DNA of 64,000 bases from Ramazzottius varieornatus (GCA_001949185.1 BDGG01000017.1:434001-498000), one strand, 5' to 3'. Positions 13,199 to 25,846 are shown, counted from the stretch's first letter. The notes: generated by a model from the letters alone, not told the origin. Numbers and translations: made by a program.

Positions 13199-16100
13199 TC
13201 ACTCATTCTTACTCAGTCCATGTGGTCGAAGATGATAAATCATGTATTCCATGAAGTACATGTTATCGATATAGTGGAAAGCGATGGCCAAATCCGAACA
13301 GCAATCAGTTTGGTTTTCCCCAATGGCAGTTTCTTCCCTTTCTGGATACTTGACATATTCGGGATACCACTCCTAAATCGGAGGAGAAAGGTGAAAATTA
13401 TTCTGCGTGCATCCCATCTGGAGACCGGTGGCGCCTCATACTTGCATTTCACAGGCGCCTCGTCAGCGCTATTTTGCCTAGCTTAGGCCACTACAACCCC
13501 ACCCTGGTAATACTATAAGCTGTCGATGTTGTGGGACAGGTTTGGAACCGCGTGCGTCTAAAAAGACTCCCCAGGTGATGGGTGAAATATTTGGTCTATG
13601 TGTGTACTGATCAGCTGATCGACACGACATCACACATAACAGCCAGAACTGCGAGTTCCGGCCGGTCTTTTTACACGCACCCGGACTAATCTTGTCTCAC
13701 GTTATTGGCAGTTCAAAGTAATCAGGGAAGACATACAGTAAGAACGGTTTAGATTCTCAAGCATACCTCCTTCAAGTGATGAGGTTTCAAATGCTCCTGA
13801 GGAGGGAAAGGGAAGAAGCGATTGTGTCCAGTGTCATCTCGGCTGTCGCCAAACGTTACATTTAGAAGATGCAGACAGTTTCCCATATCTGCGTCTTCTG
13901 ACCCACTGAATTCAGCTGTGCAGACATCTCCGTTGAGCCCTTCTTCCACGAAGTTTCTCAGTGCTGCTTGACTTAAGAGATATCCCGCACCACCGGACAT
14001 GTACCCTTCCGGTGCGATGGTCTTGAAGTGGTGCCCAAAGTACAATGGCTGTTTCGGGGCATAGTTTGCAACTAATAGCTTCAGATTCTCCATGATGACG
14101 TACGTATCGTCGTCGGCTTTGAGGAACCAGTCGTATTCGTCAACGAAGTCGTAGACGTATCTGTATAAAGCAAAGCATCAGTCTGATGCTCAACTCATCT
14201 GCCACGATCCAGCACTGTACGCCGGTTTTCTCAGTGATTCTATAATCCAGTCACTTGAAGGACCCATAGAAAAAAGGTTCTTGCAAGTCGTCAGGCTCAG
14301 AGATCGACTTCGCTGGCGGGTCAAGTACTGTCTGTCTGTCTAAAGTCCCTTCTCGGGTGTGGCACCCACCTCTCCCCTGGTTGTCGAAGGGAGTGTTTCG
14401 TCATCTCCTTAGCAGGAGCTAAACTTGGTTTTTGTGCAGCCAAAAAGTCCAGCTGCTAAAGTGGTCTCATGGTCTGCCGGCCCCCTCCCCTCGTATTACA
14501 CTGCTGTCGGTCTACTGCTTGACCTTAGTTAAGTGTGGTTTTCCCTCGGATACTTTCTTATCTTGAAGCCAGTGTCGAAGTCATGGTTACAAGGTTTGAC
14601 TGCAGAAAAGCAGACCCTTCGTCGTTCATGTGGAACCGATTTCGATCGTTGGACATCACCGAATGGCTATACCACAGTATGAGGTTCAGTAGCTGATCAG
14701 GTTCAGCTCTTTTGGATGAGCGTGCTTGGATCAGCTCGCAATTGGACAAGCTCGGGCTTTTCAGCGTAACGGTTTTTGATCTGATAAGAAAGGCCAAAAT
14801 TTGAGCTAAATTATCCTCGGCAGGAAACCACGTCAATCCAGAAGCACAGAGCTGTTAATGATCCACATGTCTGAGTTCGGCGATGACTGCTCAGATTAGC
14901 AGACAAATCGATCGAGATTATAGGCCCACTTTCTCGGCTAGCTACTCGATTAGCAACTTGGAACGTGACGCTTGGCACACTTTGTGTCTTTGCTGGTTGA
15001 CTCAAAACACCTCGTATTAGATACCGGTAGTTGGATCGTTCCCACTGACAAGCGCTCGCGATATCCACTATATGGGCGGCAGAGATGCCAATTTTCGTGT
15101 AATCCACAGTGGCATGCCGGTATGGATCGCCATGCTGCATTAAAGTGTCGAATGACACGGCTCCATGTTGAGCTCTACCGGGTCCCCCCCCAGTAGCGAG
15201 CTTGCTTACCTTGTTGGCCAGCGGCCCTGTGCGCTATAAAAGCCAAGTACATGTACAGTGCTGAAACTGCATCCGTTCCAGTGCAAATTTTTGATGGTTT
15301 TGTACACAGCTATGGTAGTCTTGTGGACCCAACTGCTCGCCAAAAACCTGCACAGGAAGGGATGCACTTTCAACATTGTACAAGTACAGCGCTAGCTGAT
15401 ATTTGACTTTGGCCTTGTGCTTCCGTGCACAGACAAGTACGCCATCGTATAACACTCGTACAATAAGGCCACAACAGATGCAACCGCGGTTTTAAGCGTT
15501 TCGTAGTGCTGTACACAAGCTGGGTGTAATCGAGACAAACAAGAAGTACACCATACTGTACGGGTATGCAGAAGGTTCATTCGGAGTATGTATCGTTTTT
15601 GAGAACCGTCTTCACTATTGGTGGCCCCGCCCCCATGCACAAGCCGTGGCCCTACGGCCTGCTAGAAACCTTCTCTCTATTGATATTCTCTCATGTTGCA
15701 CCTCTTACCTGAAGCCAAACTTGGTTTTCCCCCAAAGAATATCCCGTCCTTCGCCTACGCAAGCATCTACTGCCGGCAAACTGTCGTTGGCTTCGGAGCT
15801 GACAAAGACGTAACCGTCACAGCGTTTTAACCAGGTGTGCTTGACCGAAAGAGCTCTTTCGAAATTGCCGGGTTGGGTCATGATCCAGCAAAATACTCTC
15901 GAGGACTTTGCATGACGATTCGGAACTTGAAGATCATGCAAGTACTTCAGCGCCATCTCAACCTTGTCCCTCAAGCCTATAGAAAAAAGAAACTTTTATA
16001 GTGTGCGTAGAGCAGTACACAGGCATTCTCGACCTGGAAGTCATTTGCATGTTTCTCCATACCATTGTCGGAAGTCTCCTCCGACAATCGTGTGCCGTAC

Positions 16101-16207
16101 CAAGACACCAGCAGCAACCCAAAGAATCCAGCAAAGAACGCAAAAGCCAGAATCAACTGCTGACTTGAAATCCTCCGGACATTCGAACCGATATTATCCC
16201 TGATCAT
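13199..16207 (-). CDS. C1GALT1: C1GALT1-like core-1 beta-1,3-galactosyltransferase, copy 1
   Basis: Four exons (minus): 16207-16063, 15976-15709, 14160-13767, 13372-13199; 326 residues with consistent phases (1, 2, 0). A type II Golgi protein: short cytosolic tail, one membrane segment ([19 protein letters not shown]), then the GT31 catalytic domain. Family marks are [28 protein letters not shown], the acidic metal-binding [23 protein letters not shown], the FGDSRD motif and the C-terminal TDCCSD and FHYI. The enzyme adds galactose to O-GalNAc (Tn antigen) on secreted and membrane proteins to form core 1; in vertebrates it needs the chaperone Cosmc. Compared with copies 2 and 3, one Trp codon is missing at the start of exon 4 (EWYPEY instead of DWWYPEY), in frame. 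Intron 2 (~1.55 kb) holds a MITE. No lesion was seen, so it is probably functional. Confidence 0.85.
15254..15380. mobile_element. MITE, 127 bases, in intron 2 of C1GALT1 copy 1
   Basis: Inverted terminal repeats of ~37 bases begin TACAGTGCTGAAACTGCATC and end with a complement of TACAATGTTGAAAGTGCATC. The same element, ~80% alike by eye, is at 50928-51069, where the ends are also TA-CAGT. This makes it a Tc1/mariner-type MITE family with at least two copies here. Confidence 0.7.
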
Positions 16208-17565
16208 AGCATAAATCGAGGTGAGACTGTGCGAGCTGCATCAACCAAAATTGTGATGCATCTGTAATCGAAACGTTAGAAATACAAAATGCCGTCATGG
16301 CTGCTTGCTGCCGTTGCAGTAACTACTTCTCTATGAAGCACTGAAGATATGCTTGGATGAAAACGACAGACAGAATTGGGAGGTTGAAACAGAGCAGTTA
16401 AGCCTGACGTAATAAGTGCCGGCATGAATTATACAAATATTCCAAACGTTGAATATCTTCGAAAGCTATCACTCCATTCTTCAAAACCGGGCAGCCATGC
16501 GAAACGAAAGGAAAAATTAGCAAAAGAAAAGGTTTGCGTAGAAACAGGTTTCCCGCTTTCGACTTGCGAAACATGTATTGCTCTATCGAGGCCCATCATA
16601 TTCTTGACGTATCCTTTTCGTATACACGCACTTGGCCCAATTATCGGCCTGACAAAATTTCAAGCCATCGGTCGAAAGCGGCAACTGCCAGCTAAAATTG
16701 CCAATCAATCAGAGCGCTGCCGCTTTTGGCCGGTGGCCGGAAATTTTGTCCAGGTAATTAGGCCAGCCGCGTGTACTGCTAAAATTTGCTGTGTACAGGT
16801 ACTTTACCCGCAAAGACCGAAGGTGATGAATGGTGTGCCGTCTTAACCCAGTCCGACAGTCGACCACCGAGGCATTTACCTTTAATCTCCTAGTTGGTTC
16901 ACGGACCATTGTGTCGCCATTAATAACTATTCGAACTTTACATATTATTGATAACATGCGGCTCTCTTTGACCAAAACTTACCCATGATATATTGGATAA
17001 ACCTGATGCGTCCAATGAAATGACACAATTGGAACCATTTGGACCTTTCGGATAAATGCCACGTACGGAGCAGTGCGGCCCAACTATACTGTAACCTTTA
17101 TTCAGAATTATCGAGCAAACTGGTAGTCTTGTTAAAATGTCCCTACAGCTGGAACTTGCTTGTGCGAACGGGTTGATGTATAAATGGGGGGGGGGGGGGG
17201 NNNNNNNNNNNNNNNNNNNNNNNNNNNNNNNNNNNNNNNNNNNNNNNNNNGGGGGGGGGGGGGGTGGTAGATCAGACACTGAAGAGCAATATGGATTTAA
17301 TAGGGTATGCTGCAAACATATGCACATCCGACGACAATACCGTATATCGTGAGGGATCATGCAATTACGAGTAGACAGCCTATTGCAAAGGACCGACTGG
17401 GAAGGAAGAATCCCCCAAGGACGTAACAAAAGGTGAAGGAAAGGTCATAAATATGTTTGTCGGCTTGGTACCTCAAGCTGGTAATCCCACCCGCACACGG
17501 CACCCCATCACTGCTTAATTGTTAGCTGTTTTCGTTCAGAGCCTTCATTGAACCACCAAACCCCG
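16208..17565. other. Intergenic region with an inverted repeat
   Basis: No gene recognised. An imperfect inverted repeat pairs 16639-16687 with 16714-16759; shared blocks include GACAAAATTT and AAAGCGGCA. It looks like a short, old MITE. The assembly gap follows at 17201. Confidence 0.4.
17201..17250. other. Assembly gap of 50 N between poly-G runs
   Basis: Fifty N are flanked by 15 G (17186-17200) and 14 G (17251-17264). A gap bordered on both sides by G homopolymer suggests reads failing in a G tract or a sequencing artefact. The apparent Pro/Gly-rich open frames across it mean nothing. Confidence 0.95.
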
Positions 17566-17940
17566 GGATCCATTGTTGCCGCTGTCGCTTTCGTAACCGT
17601 TGGGTTTGACAGTATTGTCACAATGAATCCAGGTATTGTTCTAACGGCATTCATCAAATTTGCACACCCGCGCTCTCCTTTCAACATCTACAGTGCATAC
17701 TCTGCCTGACTATCTCAGACTTGCTGTGCGCTTCATTCAGCGTGACGGGCGTAGTGAGCAACATGGTTTCCGCAAATTAACCTTTGGCTCTTGGTATTGC
17801 AGCCTCTTTATGTACTTGGACTGGATGACGACGGCTGCCGGCCTGCATGCCTTGACAGTTATCGACCTCGATCGGCTATGAACTTTGCTTGCGCCTTTTC
17901 ACTACCGTTTCAGTCAGTCCGTTACAAAGAGCAAACTAAA
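17566..17940 (+). pseudogene. Relic of a family A GPCR (TM1-TM3)
   Basis: Three consecutive pieces in three reading frames read as TM1 (VAAVAFVTVGFDSIV, then FAHPRSPFNIY), TM2 (CLTISDLLCASFSV) and TM3 with the following loop (SWYCSLFMYLDWMTTAAG, ALTVIDLDRL, then LAPFHYR). The order, the conserved LTISDLL of TM2 and the DLDRL (DRY-like) of TM3 are classic family A marks. Two frame changes and a TGA at 17879-17881 right after DRL show that it is dead. The rest of the receptor is not recognisable downstream. Confidence 0.6.
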
Positions 17941-18453
17941 TGGTGTATGAAGTTCACCTACAGTATATTCCTACCGTATTTCATTAAGGACCGACGAACC
18001 AACCAGGCCGACGATGCCAGTAAATTTGTGTGCTCCACGAACACAAACCAACAGCCGGTTCTGCTCCTCAGAAACTCAATCTCGCGCCCGACATTTCCCC
18101 GCGGGCTGTTGGACCTGGGGATACGTGATCATAGACCAGATTTCGTGATTAAGTGCGGTGTGGTGTTTTGCGGGAATGGAGCTCGTGGCGTTTTGTGGAT
18201 CGCTTCAGTGGTACAATGGGCAGTGCACTAGACGAATAACCGAAATCACATTAACATCAGACCTTAACACCTTGAGCACCACGCGATTTCATACTTTAAG
18301 AATACGAGGTGGGAAAGTCACTTTTGTCAAAATAGAGGACGGCGCCAAATTGGGCCAATCATAACCTACCCGATCAGCTAAAATCTGGGAACATGGCGTT
18401 GAGTGCGCCAGCTACCAAGTCAAAACGGCCAACCTTTGTGATTTTGTCTTGAC

Positions 18454-18648
18454 CACTGGGCAGATCCTTTCACGAATCCAAAACTTTCGCAAGATGCAGA
18501 AATGTTTGGTCTCAAGCTAAAACGTTTTGAAGACTCTGAACCAACCGACAGCCTGGCTGGAAAAACAATTGGCTGGCTACGACGAAATTTCATCAAGAAC
18601 GGAATAAATCCAGACGATTTTGTAGAGCTACTGACCACTGGATGTTAA
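18454..18648 (+). other. Short coding-like block, family not recognised
   Basis: An open frame of 64 codons ending in TAA at 18646-18648 has protein-like composition (FGLKLKRFEDSEP, then TIGWLRRNFIKNGINPDDF). There is no clear start. A CAG acceptor-like site at ~18463 would allow a terminal exon. I cannot name a family. It could be an exon of an unrecognised gene or a transposon relic. Confidence 0.25.
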
Positions 18649-21084
18649 TTGCAGTTTGGAGAGAAGTTGATTCTTGAGGCAAACGGGAAAACTCGAGCAG
18701 CAAAGCTGAACACTCTGCGTACGACCGTCCTCTTTCTGTATACAATCACTCAGTTTTATTCACCTCCCAGTTTTAGGTGTTTGTCTTTCGGGTCGAGGTC
18801 TTTTTGATCGCATTTACCTCGGTCTTCTCGCCAAAGCAACACTAATGACCAGCGGTCAGCAAAACCCCAGCACGCTGGAAATTTTTTCTACGGTTTCGGG
18901 TGGTTTTGGTGAAATTTGGTGTTTCGTCTCTTCACACGGGCACGGTATTCGCTTAGAAAAACACTGGAGCACTTATCTATCGAAGCCGAGCCTGGAAAAA
19001 ATTTGTTATTCATTATTGCGGTCAGAAGAAAATCAAGACGACCAGTTCTCCCTTTTGAGATTTGGCGTTCATGGCCTGCCAATTATCCGAATTTTGAAAT
19101 TTCGAAAAATGTCTATTGGCTGGACCAGCCTCCGCAACACGGTACCAGCCAATAAAATTCCTGTATACACAAAGAGGACGGTAGTATTCTGCAAACATGA
19201 AAACGATCGTTCTGAAAATGTTAACTGGAATCTCGTTACATACAATTTAGTATGCGTCAAGAAATTGAGGTTCCCGCCCGGTGCTCAAGGTGTTACGTTC
19301 ATATTTTTGCCCTTTCGGTACTGTAAATACTACGGCTGGAACCTTGTCGACTGTGTCGTGTTCAGAATGGTCTATGGAGCCGTCTCATATCCGATGCGCA
19401 AAATTTAGGGGGAACTGCATTGCTGATAAAAGTTCAACAGCATGCCCCGTGGTCTTCTCCGGAATTTGCGGTTGGCAGTTGTGAAAGCGCAGGTGTAGGT
19501 TTGTTCGCAGGAGAGGACGATGAGCAAAAACATCCAGGGCTAGCTGCAGTGGCCGAGCAGCGACCAGGTCAGCAGCCGGCTCACCCCTAGTCGGTTTACG
19601 GAACATAGCAACGTCAAACTGCAAGATATTAAAAGTCTAAAACACAATGGCGAAGACCACAATCTGCGTCAGCACAACAATCCCTTAGTCGTTGGCTGTC
19701 TCTTCGAACTCTTCGAAGCATTGATCGGATGCACGCCTGAGTCGCCAACTACTGTGTTACATCGTGTCGCTCGTGATGGACCACCATCGGTTGCGCTTCT
19801 TGTTTCGTTGGAAGAAGCATGATTATCTCGCATTCGACTATAAAATCATCGGTTCGTCCCAAGGTCGAGATTTTGGCAGAAGTTATGCATCTATAGACGA
19901 GCTCTCCCGAGAATTTACTTTCGAACGAAGCAGAACGGATCTACACTAAGAGTCTGATGCGAAGCCGAGCGAAATTCGATTCCGTTTATACTGGTTTTAT
20001 TTCCATCAAACTTCGGGTTATAGGTCTTTGCTGCCCCCATGCCCAACCATAAATGCGTACGAGTGACGAACTGCGTGATACTGTATGTCAGGACAGTACA
20101 ACCTTGTAGTTTACACATCGAGCGCTGGAACTTAAAGTACGAGGAGAGAGGCCCAACTTTTCTAACGAGCTTACTTTGCTAAGCCAAGTTCTGAAGGTAG
20201 CGCTGCGAATCTCGACCACAACCAGTTGGCGGCTGAGCAGAAGTTAGCAAAGTTTTAGCCAGTTAGCATTCACAGTTCTGTTTAGGCCTTGATTCAGTGA
20301 TCGACAAGTCCACCGAGAGATTCAGAAAAATCTGTCAAAGCAATGCGTTTTCGCTCGGAAGTTAGCAAAGTTGTAGCCGTTACGATTTTGGATGGAAACG
20401 GCTGTATTGCGTCATCATTACTCTTGAGTACACTTTCAGAAATGTGTGATTCTGCTCGGTTCGACACATATGTGCTTTATCTGGCTTGGCTTGTTGCGTC
20501 ATCATTACCCCTCTGCAGAAAGAGTGCTTCCTAATATCGGATGCCATCTTCGAATGGCTTCCACTCTGAAATTTCTCTCGTCACGATCTTCCAATGTTCC
20601 CAACTTCTGTCTGCAGCAGAATGATGCAAGGCTGCGGGAGGTACTTGTGAATTAATTTGGAATTTCAGGACCTGATGGTTTTTGAGAAATTCGTTAGTTA
20701 GAAAAGTAGTAACCAGTTTGGCGAGTTAGAAAAGTTGGGTCTTGCTCCTCATACACAATACATGATCCATAACCTGCCTGTCACACTCGACATCCTTTAC
20801 GCTACCAATGCTTAAGTTTCGAAAGATTGCATACAACGGATGTCTTTAAACGCTTTCCGAGACTAGACGGGCGAAGTGAGTGTTGTGGTAAAAGGTCGAT
20901 GGATCTCGGAACGAAAACTTTGTCCAGTGACACAGCGGGCTCGCTACTGTTCGTCATCGGCGTCACATCGCGGAATTTCGGTCTAGGATTATCATTGTAC
21001 AGCACTGAATGTTGGTGTGCCTGTGGGTGGCCACCCCTCGATCTACGGTCTCGACAATCGAACTCTCATGTGAGAATATGGATT
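18649..21084. other. Intergenic stretch without recognisable genes
   Basis: The longest open frame (18845-19408, +, 187 codons) has no start context, splice support, domain or membrane pattern and overlaps opposing open frames, so I treat it as chance. A small palindrome (TATTGGCTGG ... CCAGCCAATA) sits at ~19111-19156. Nothing else was seen. Confidence 0.4.
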
Positions 21085-22294
21085 TCATGTTATCGGGTAC
21101 AACCCATGTGGTCGAAGATGATAGATCATGTATTCCATAAAGTACATATTGTCGACATAGTGAAACGTGATGGCCTTGTCCGAACAGCAATCAGTCCGGT
21201 TCTCTCCAACAGCACTTTCTTCCCTTTGCGGGTACTTGACATATTGGGGATACCACCAGTCCTAAAATCCGAGGGAAAGGATAACGAACAATAGTTCAGA
21301 AACGCCTCTATATACCGCAACTAAACACATACCTTCTCCATGTGACCGGGCTTCATGTGATCCTGCGCAACAAAAGGAAAAAACCGATTGTGTCCACTGT
21401 CATCGCGGCTATCGCCAAACGTTACGTTCAGGTGATGCAGACAAATTCCCATTTCTGCATCTTCCGCTCCGCTGTTGTCAACTTTACAGAGGCTTCTGTT
21501 CAGCCCTTCTTCCACAAAGCTCCTGAGCGCCTTTTGACTCAGAAGGTATCCCGCCCCGCCGGACATGTATCCTTCCGGAGCATTCATCTTGAAGTGGTGG
21601 CCGAAGTACAAGGGTTCTTTCGGCGAGTAGTCCGCCACCAACAGTTTCAGGTTCTCCATGATGACGTACGTGTCGTCGTCGGCTTTTAGGAACCAGTCAT
21701 ACTTGTCGACAAGGTCATAGGCATACCTGCAATTCCAAGTTCCAGATTCACTTTGGAGCGGCCTACGAATTATCCAGTGTTCGTGCCACCGAAGGTGTTT
21801 TACCTGAAGCCAAACTTGGTTTTCCCCCAAAGGATATCCCGTCCTTCGCCTACGCAAGCATCTACTGCCGGCAAACTGTCGTTGGCTTCGGAGCTGACAA
21901 AGACGTAACCGTCACAGCGTTTTAACCAGGTGTGCTTGACCGAAAGAGCTCTTTCGAAATTGCCGGGTTGGGTCATGATCCAGCAAAATACTCTCGAGGA
22001 CTTTGCATGACGATTCGGAACTTGAAGATCAAGCAGGTATTTCAGGGCCTCTTCCACCTGGTCTCTTAAGCCTATATAGAGCACAACAACTGAAACCTGT
22101 ATGTCTCACAATCGTGGTTTTGACTGAGAATTAATTCATTTTCTAAAAATATCCGTACCATTTCCCGAAGTCTCTTCCGACAGGCGTGTACCGTACCAAA
22201 AAACCATGAGTAGCCCAGAAAATCCGAAAAAGGCGAAAGCCACAACTAACTTCCTACAGGAAGCTTTTCTTACACTAGCGCTGAAACTATCCAT
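21085..22294 (-). CDS. C1GALT1: C1GALT1-like core-1 beta-1,3-galactosyltransferase, copy 2
   Basis: Four exons (minus): 22294-22159, 22071-21804, 21726-21333, 21261-21085; 324 residues, with the same intron positions and phases as copy 1. Membrane anchor KLVVAFAFFGFSGLLMVFW; catalytic marks [46 protein letters not shown]. Exon 2 is nearly identical to that of copy 1 (one difference in 232 bases, reaching the exon-intron edge), while exons 1, 3 and 4 and the introns are clearly diverged. Introns are short (77-87 bases). Same predicted role: galactosylation of O-GalNAc glycans in the Golgi. No lesion seen. Confidence 0.85.
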
Positions 22295-23060
22295 GGTCAC
22301 AGTCAAGACAACAAAGTACAAGCTGCATTCGCTAAATGTTAACGCTACTGTAAATGCGGCGTTGGAAAACAGCAAAATAGCATCAGACTTCTTCAAAGCT
22401 GAGCTGAATTTGTGATAAAAAATCGTGTTTTGTAATTGTGGCTTTGTAATGGTCTTATGCCCGCACACGACGGCTTTAATGAGTCTCCAACCTGCCTTAT
22501 CTAGTTGGTTTACCGTTTTCAGGATTTCTGCGAGCTCATAATATACAGAGCTCTGGTCTGCGATGACTGTTGCCGTAATCAATGTTTTACGTGCATGTCT
22601 TTTGATGTTGAGCAGCCAGCGATTAGCCGTCTGTCGCGGAAGTCCTTCGGCTGTACAGTACTAGTACTCCGTAACGAAAAGAAGCGTACCATTGTCCAGT
22701 ATGCCAATCGGCGTAACCTCTTATATAGTACTGACAAGACTGTCGTGGACAACAGCTCCGTATGAATGACAGATGGCAGCAGCTGTAATCGTTGCAAAGC
22801 GGACCATATCTTCTACGACTTAGCTGTACTCTGTGACGATATATAATAAAGTATCGTTAATGTCGAACGACGCCGCGATCGACCAAATTTCACGCATGCT
22901 CATTAGATTGTTCAGAAAGGCAGTCGTCCGATTTCACGCAATAAAAAATGACGGCCTGGTTCGCTATCAAGGCGCCCGCGCTTGGAGCAAACCGCAGCCA
23001 GCTTGAGGACAAAGGCTTTGTAAGCGTTCAGCTCTCGCAAGATATCGGGTCCATCGCGTA
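22295..23060. other. Spacer between C1GALT1 copies 2 and 3
   Basis: 766 bases upstream of copy 2 and downstream of copy 3. It should contain the promoter of copy 2. No repeat unit or open frame of interest was seen. Confidence 0.4.
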
Positions 23061-24280
23061 TCACCGTAGTCCATGTGGCCGAAGATGATAAAGCATGTAC
23101 TCCATGAAATACATGTTATTTATGTAGTGAAAAGTAATGGCGGAGTCCGAACAGCAGTCGGTCCGGTTTTCCCCGACGGCAGAAACCTCCTTCTGCGGAT
23201 ACTTAACGTATTCGGGATACCACCAGTCCTGCAGAGTAAACATACCACAGCCGAACGATGCAGCGAAGAAGGTTCAAACTAGTGCGCGTACCCCTTCCAT
23301 ATGCCCAGGTTTCATGTGTTCCGAAGGAGTAAATGGGAAGAAGCGGTTGTGTCCGCTAGCATCGCGGCTGTCTCCGAATGTCACATTGAGCGCGTGAAGG
23401 CACAAGCCCATCAGCGCGTCTTCGGGTCCGTCGTTCTTTTTCAAGCAACTGTATTCGTCAAGCCCTTCTTCCACGAACTTGCGAAGAGCGGCTTGGCTCA
23501 AAACATATCCCGCTCCGCCGGACATGTACCCTTCCGGCGTGACCCTTCGGAAATGGTGGCCGAAGTACAGCGGTTGATTCGGCGAGTAGTCCGCCACCAA
23601 CAGCTTCAGGTTCTCCATGATGACGTACGTGTCATCATCTGCCTTCAGAAACCAGTCGTACTCGTCGATAAACTTGTAGGCGTATCTGCAACGAAACTGA
23701 GCTGCCGATCAAAAGGGAAAGTTTCTTCTGCGCGTTCTACTGCGCCTCTCTGCATGGTCAGCAAAATCCATTTCTGTACCTAAAGCCAAGTTTGGTTTTG
23801 CCCCACAAAATATCCCGTCCCTCGCCCAAGTGTGCGTTGAGGGCTGGCAGAGTGTCGTCGTGCTCGGAACTGACAAAGATATAGCCATCGCAGCGTTTCG
23901 CCCAAGTTTCCTTCACTCCAATAGCTTTCTCGTGGTTTTCAGGCTGGGTTAATATGCAACAAAAGACACGTGAGCTGTTTTTTTTGGAGATTTCATCAGC
24001 GTCCGCTTTTATGAAGCCAAGGCTCCGCAAGTATTTCTTGGCTGAGACGTTCTTCCCAAACGTACCAATGGTGTCCTCAGATTTGAGTCCTGGAAAAAGC
24101 TGGTGTGGTTTTCGGAGACAGAACGTGGAAATGGGTTAAGGATAGAGCGATACCGTTCTGTGAGCCGCGGGACAAAAAGATATTACCGTACAGAATTACG
24201 AAGAGTAGTCCGAATAATCCAAGAAAAAGCAACCCGGCGAATAAAAGCTTCGATCGACCTGATGTCAGCGATGCAGTCAT
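23061..24280 (-). CDS. C1GALT1: C1GALT1-like core-1 beta-1,3-galactosyltransferase, copy 3
   Basis: Four exons (minus): 24280-24154, 24089-23780, 23685-23292, 23228-23061; 332 residues. Anchor segment [20 protein letters not shown]. Exon 2 is 42 bases longer than in copies 1 and 2, giving a longer stem before the catalytic domain ([14 protein letters not shown]). Motifs [37 protein letters not shown] and ENRTDCCSD are all present, so it is probably active. Intron phases match the other copies. The dead copy at 52.8 kb (+) is closest to this one in its anchor and stem. Three tandem paralogs in one orientation suggest unequal crossing-over. Confidence 0.86.
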
Positions 24281-25846
24281 GATCTGCAGTACACTGTACA
24301 GAATTCTAGTGAAGAAGCGCGCACCATTCGCTACAAAATCTAAATACCATGAGCGTTGATACTTCCATGTAACGGAATCTTACTGCGGATCTTGGGCAGA
24401 AGCGAAGAGGTATTCTCTTGGTGCTATCAATACACACATTAGTCTACAGCCGACCAACAATCTTGATACATGCAGGAAGTCTGTGTTCGGAAGCGTATTC
24501 ATCGACGAGCTGCTCGGTGATCACTTTCGCTGTCATCTATGAATGGTAACCTATTTAACCGGTCCACGAGGGAGCTTGGGGCCAGCATCTTCTCGATTCT
24601 TTCGGAAGCGCTTTCTGATACTTCGGCATCGACCAGCATCAACTAATCTTGTAGGCAGTCGCCTAAAGCTATACTTCTGGTCCGAGCCCACAGTGCATTT
24701 GCAAGAGGACGTTGGTTCGATCGCCGACTGAGATCGTCTAAGAAGATGAATCACCAGCTTTCTTTCATCTGCTGATGTCTGGTACTTTTACTCGCCGGAA
24801 ATACGTCACAGAGGTGAAAGGCAGTCGCAAAACGCTTAAGGGAATACTTTATTAGACGAAAAAGCAGCTGTGACGTTGATTGCCGTGAAACCGACGATCG
24901 GGGTGAGTCACCCAAAAATACTACACAGACGCCTCTGCAGGCCTGGGACTTTTTTCGTGCGTCGGCTCTTTAACATGGCGTTTCGGCGTGTTTCATCCCG
25001 ATCCTTCTTTCTCGTTTGTGCTCCGGCAAATGGCTCCCAGATCAGTTACGTTGAAATAAGAAAGGTTTTCCCTATCGACTGAGGTACAGTGAGACAAATT
25101 TTGACGAGCGACTTTGCAAAAACCATCTGGACGGATTTATGTCCGAAATATTCACTGGACGGATTATGTCCTTTCCCTCGTAGTTGGGAAACCGTTACGC
25201 TCATTCTACCGCGATTCACGGTTGCCGGAGAGGAGGGCACACTGTGCTATGCATTGTGAACGTTTTCATGTCAGACTGGCAGGACCGTCATCACAAGGGA
25301 CGCACATTTTCATTGTTGCTGACCGGGAAGGTACACGACTCGATCTATACCACGGTTTGCTTTGTTTGGTTTGCCGGAATATCATCCACTTTTCTTTGTG
25401 ATTTTCCGTTGCCGCAAAATATTTTCTTATAGTGTTGCAGGGAAGCAGTGTTGGCCCTGCTGACCTGGTAGAAGTTGTTCTGGTAGAAGACCCGGTAGAA
25501 GTTGTTCATCGGCGCAAAACCGGTTTTCATGCACAGCGCCCTCTGTAGACCACACAGTACTCTAGATTAGTTACCCAATGTCGCACCGCGTGAAGTGAAG
25601 CTCGCTGGGTTGGTCTACGAGCCGCTATTAGAGCTTTGATCAGACATCACTGCTTGAAGGCCGAAGACGAGGAAGCACAATGGTCGTGCAGTATGGCCAT
25701 TAGTTAACGTCGAAAAATGAGCTCTGTGGCCGACAACAGCAAGCAGCCGACAGCAAGAAAACGTGCAACAGGTGAGCCACGCAGCTGCACTTGTGCATCC
25801 ATCTGCGACCGAAAGAGTCGCAGATTCGAACGTTAGGAATATCGAA
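24281..25846. other. Intergenic stretch without recognisable genes
   Basis: Nothing coding was recognised. A short direct repetition of CTGGTAGAAG / CGGTAGAAGTTGTTC occurs at ~25467-25508. The 3' part should hold the promoter of the secreted-protein gene. Confidence 0.4.

Noticed and set aside
16938-17429. Proline- or glycine-rich protein across the gap
   Set aside because: It is produced by poly-G runs and N; an assembly artefact.
18845-19408. 187-codon open frame as a gene
   Set aside because: No domain, membrane or coiled-coil pattern, no splice or start support, and overlapping open frames on both strands; likely chance.
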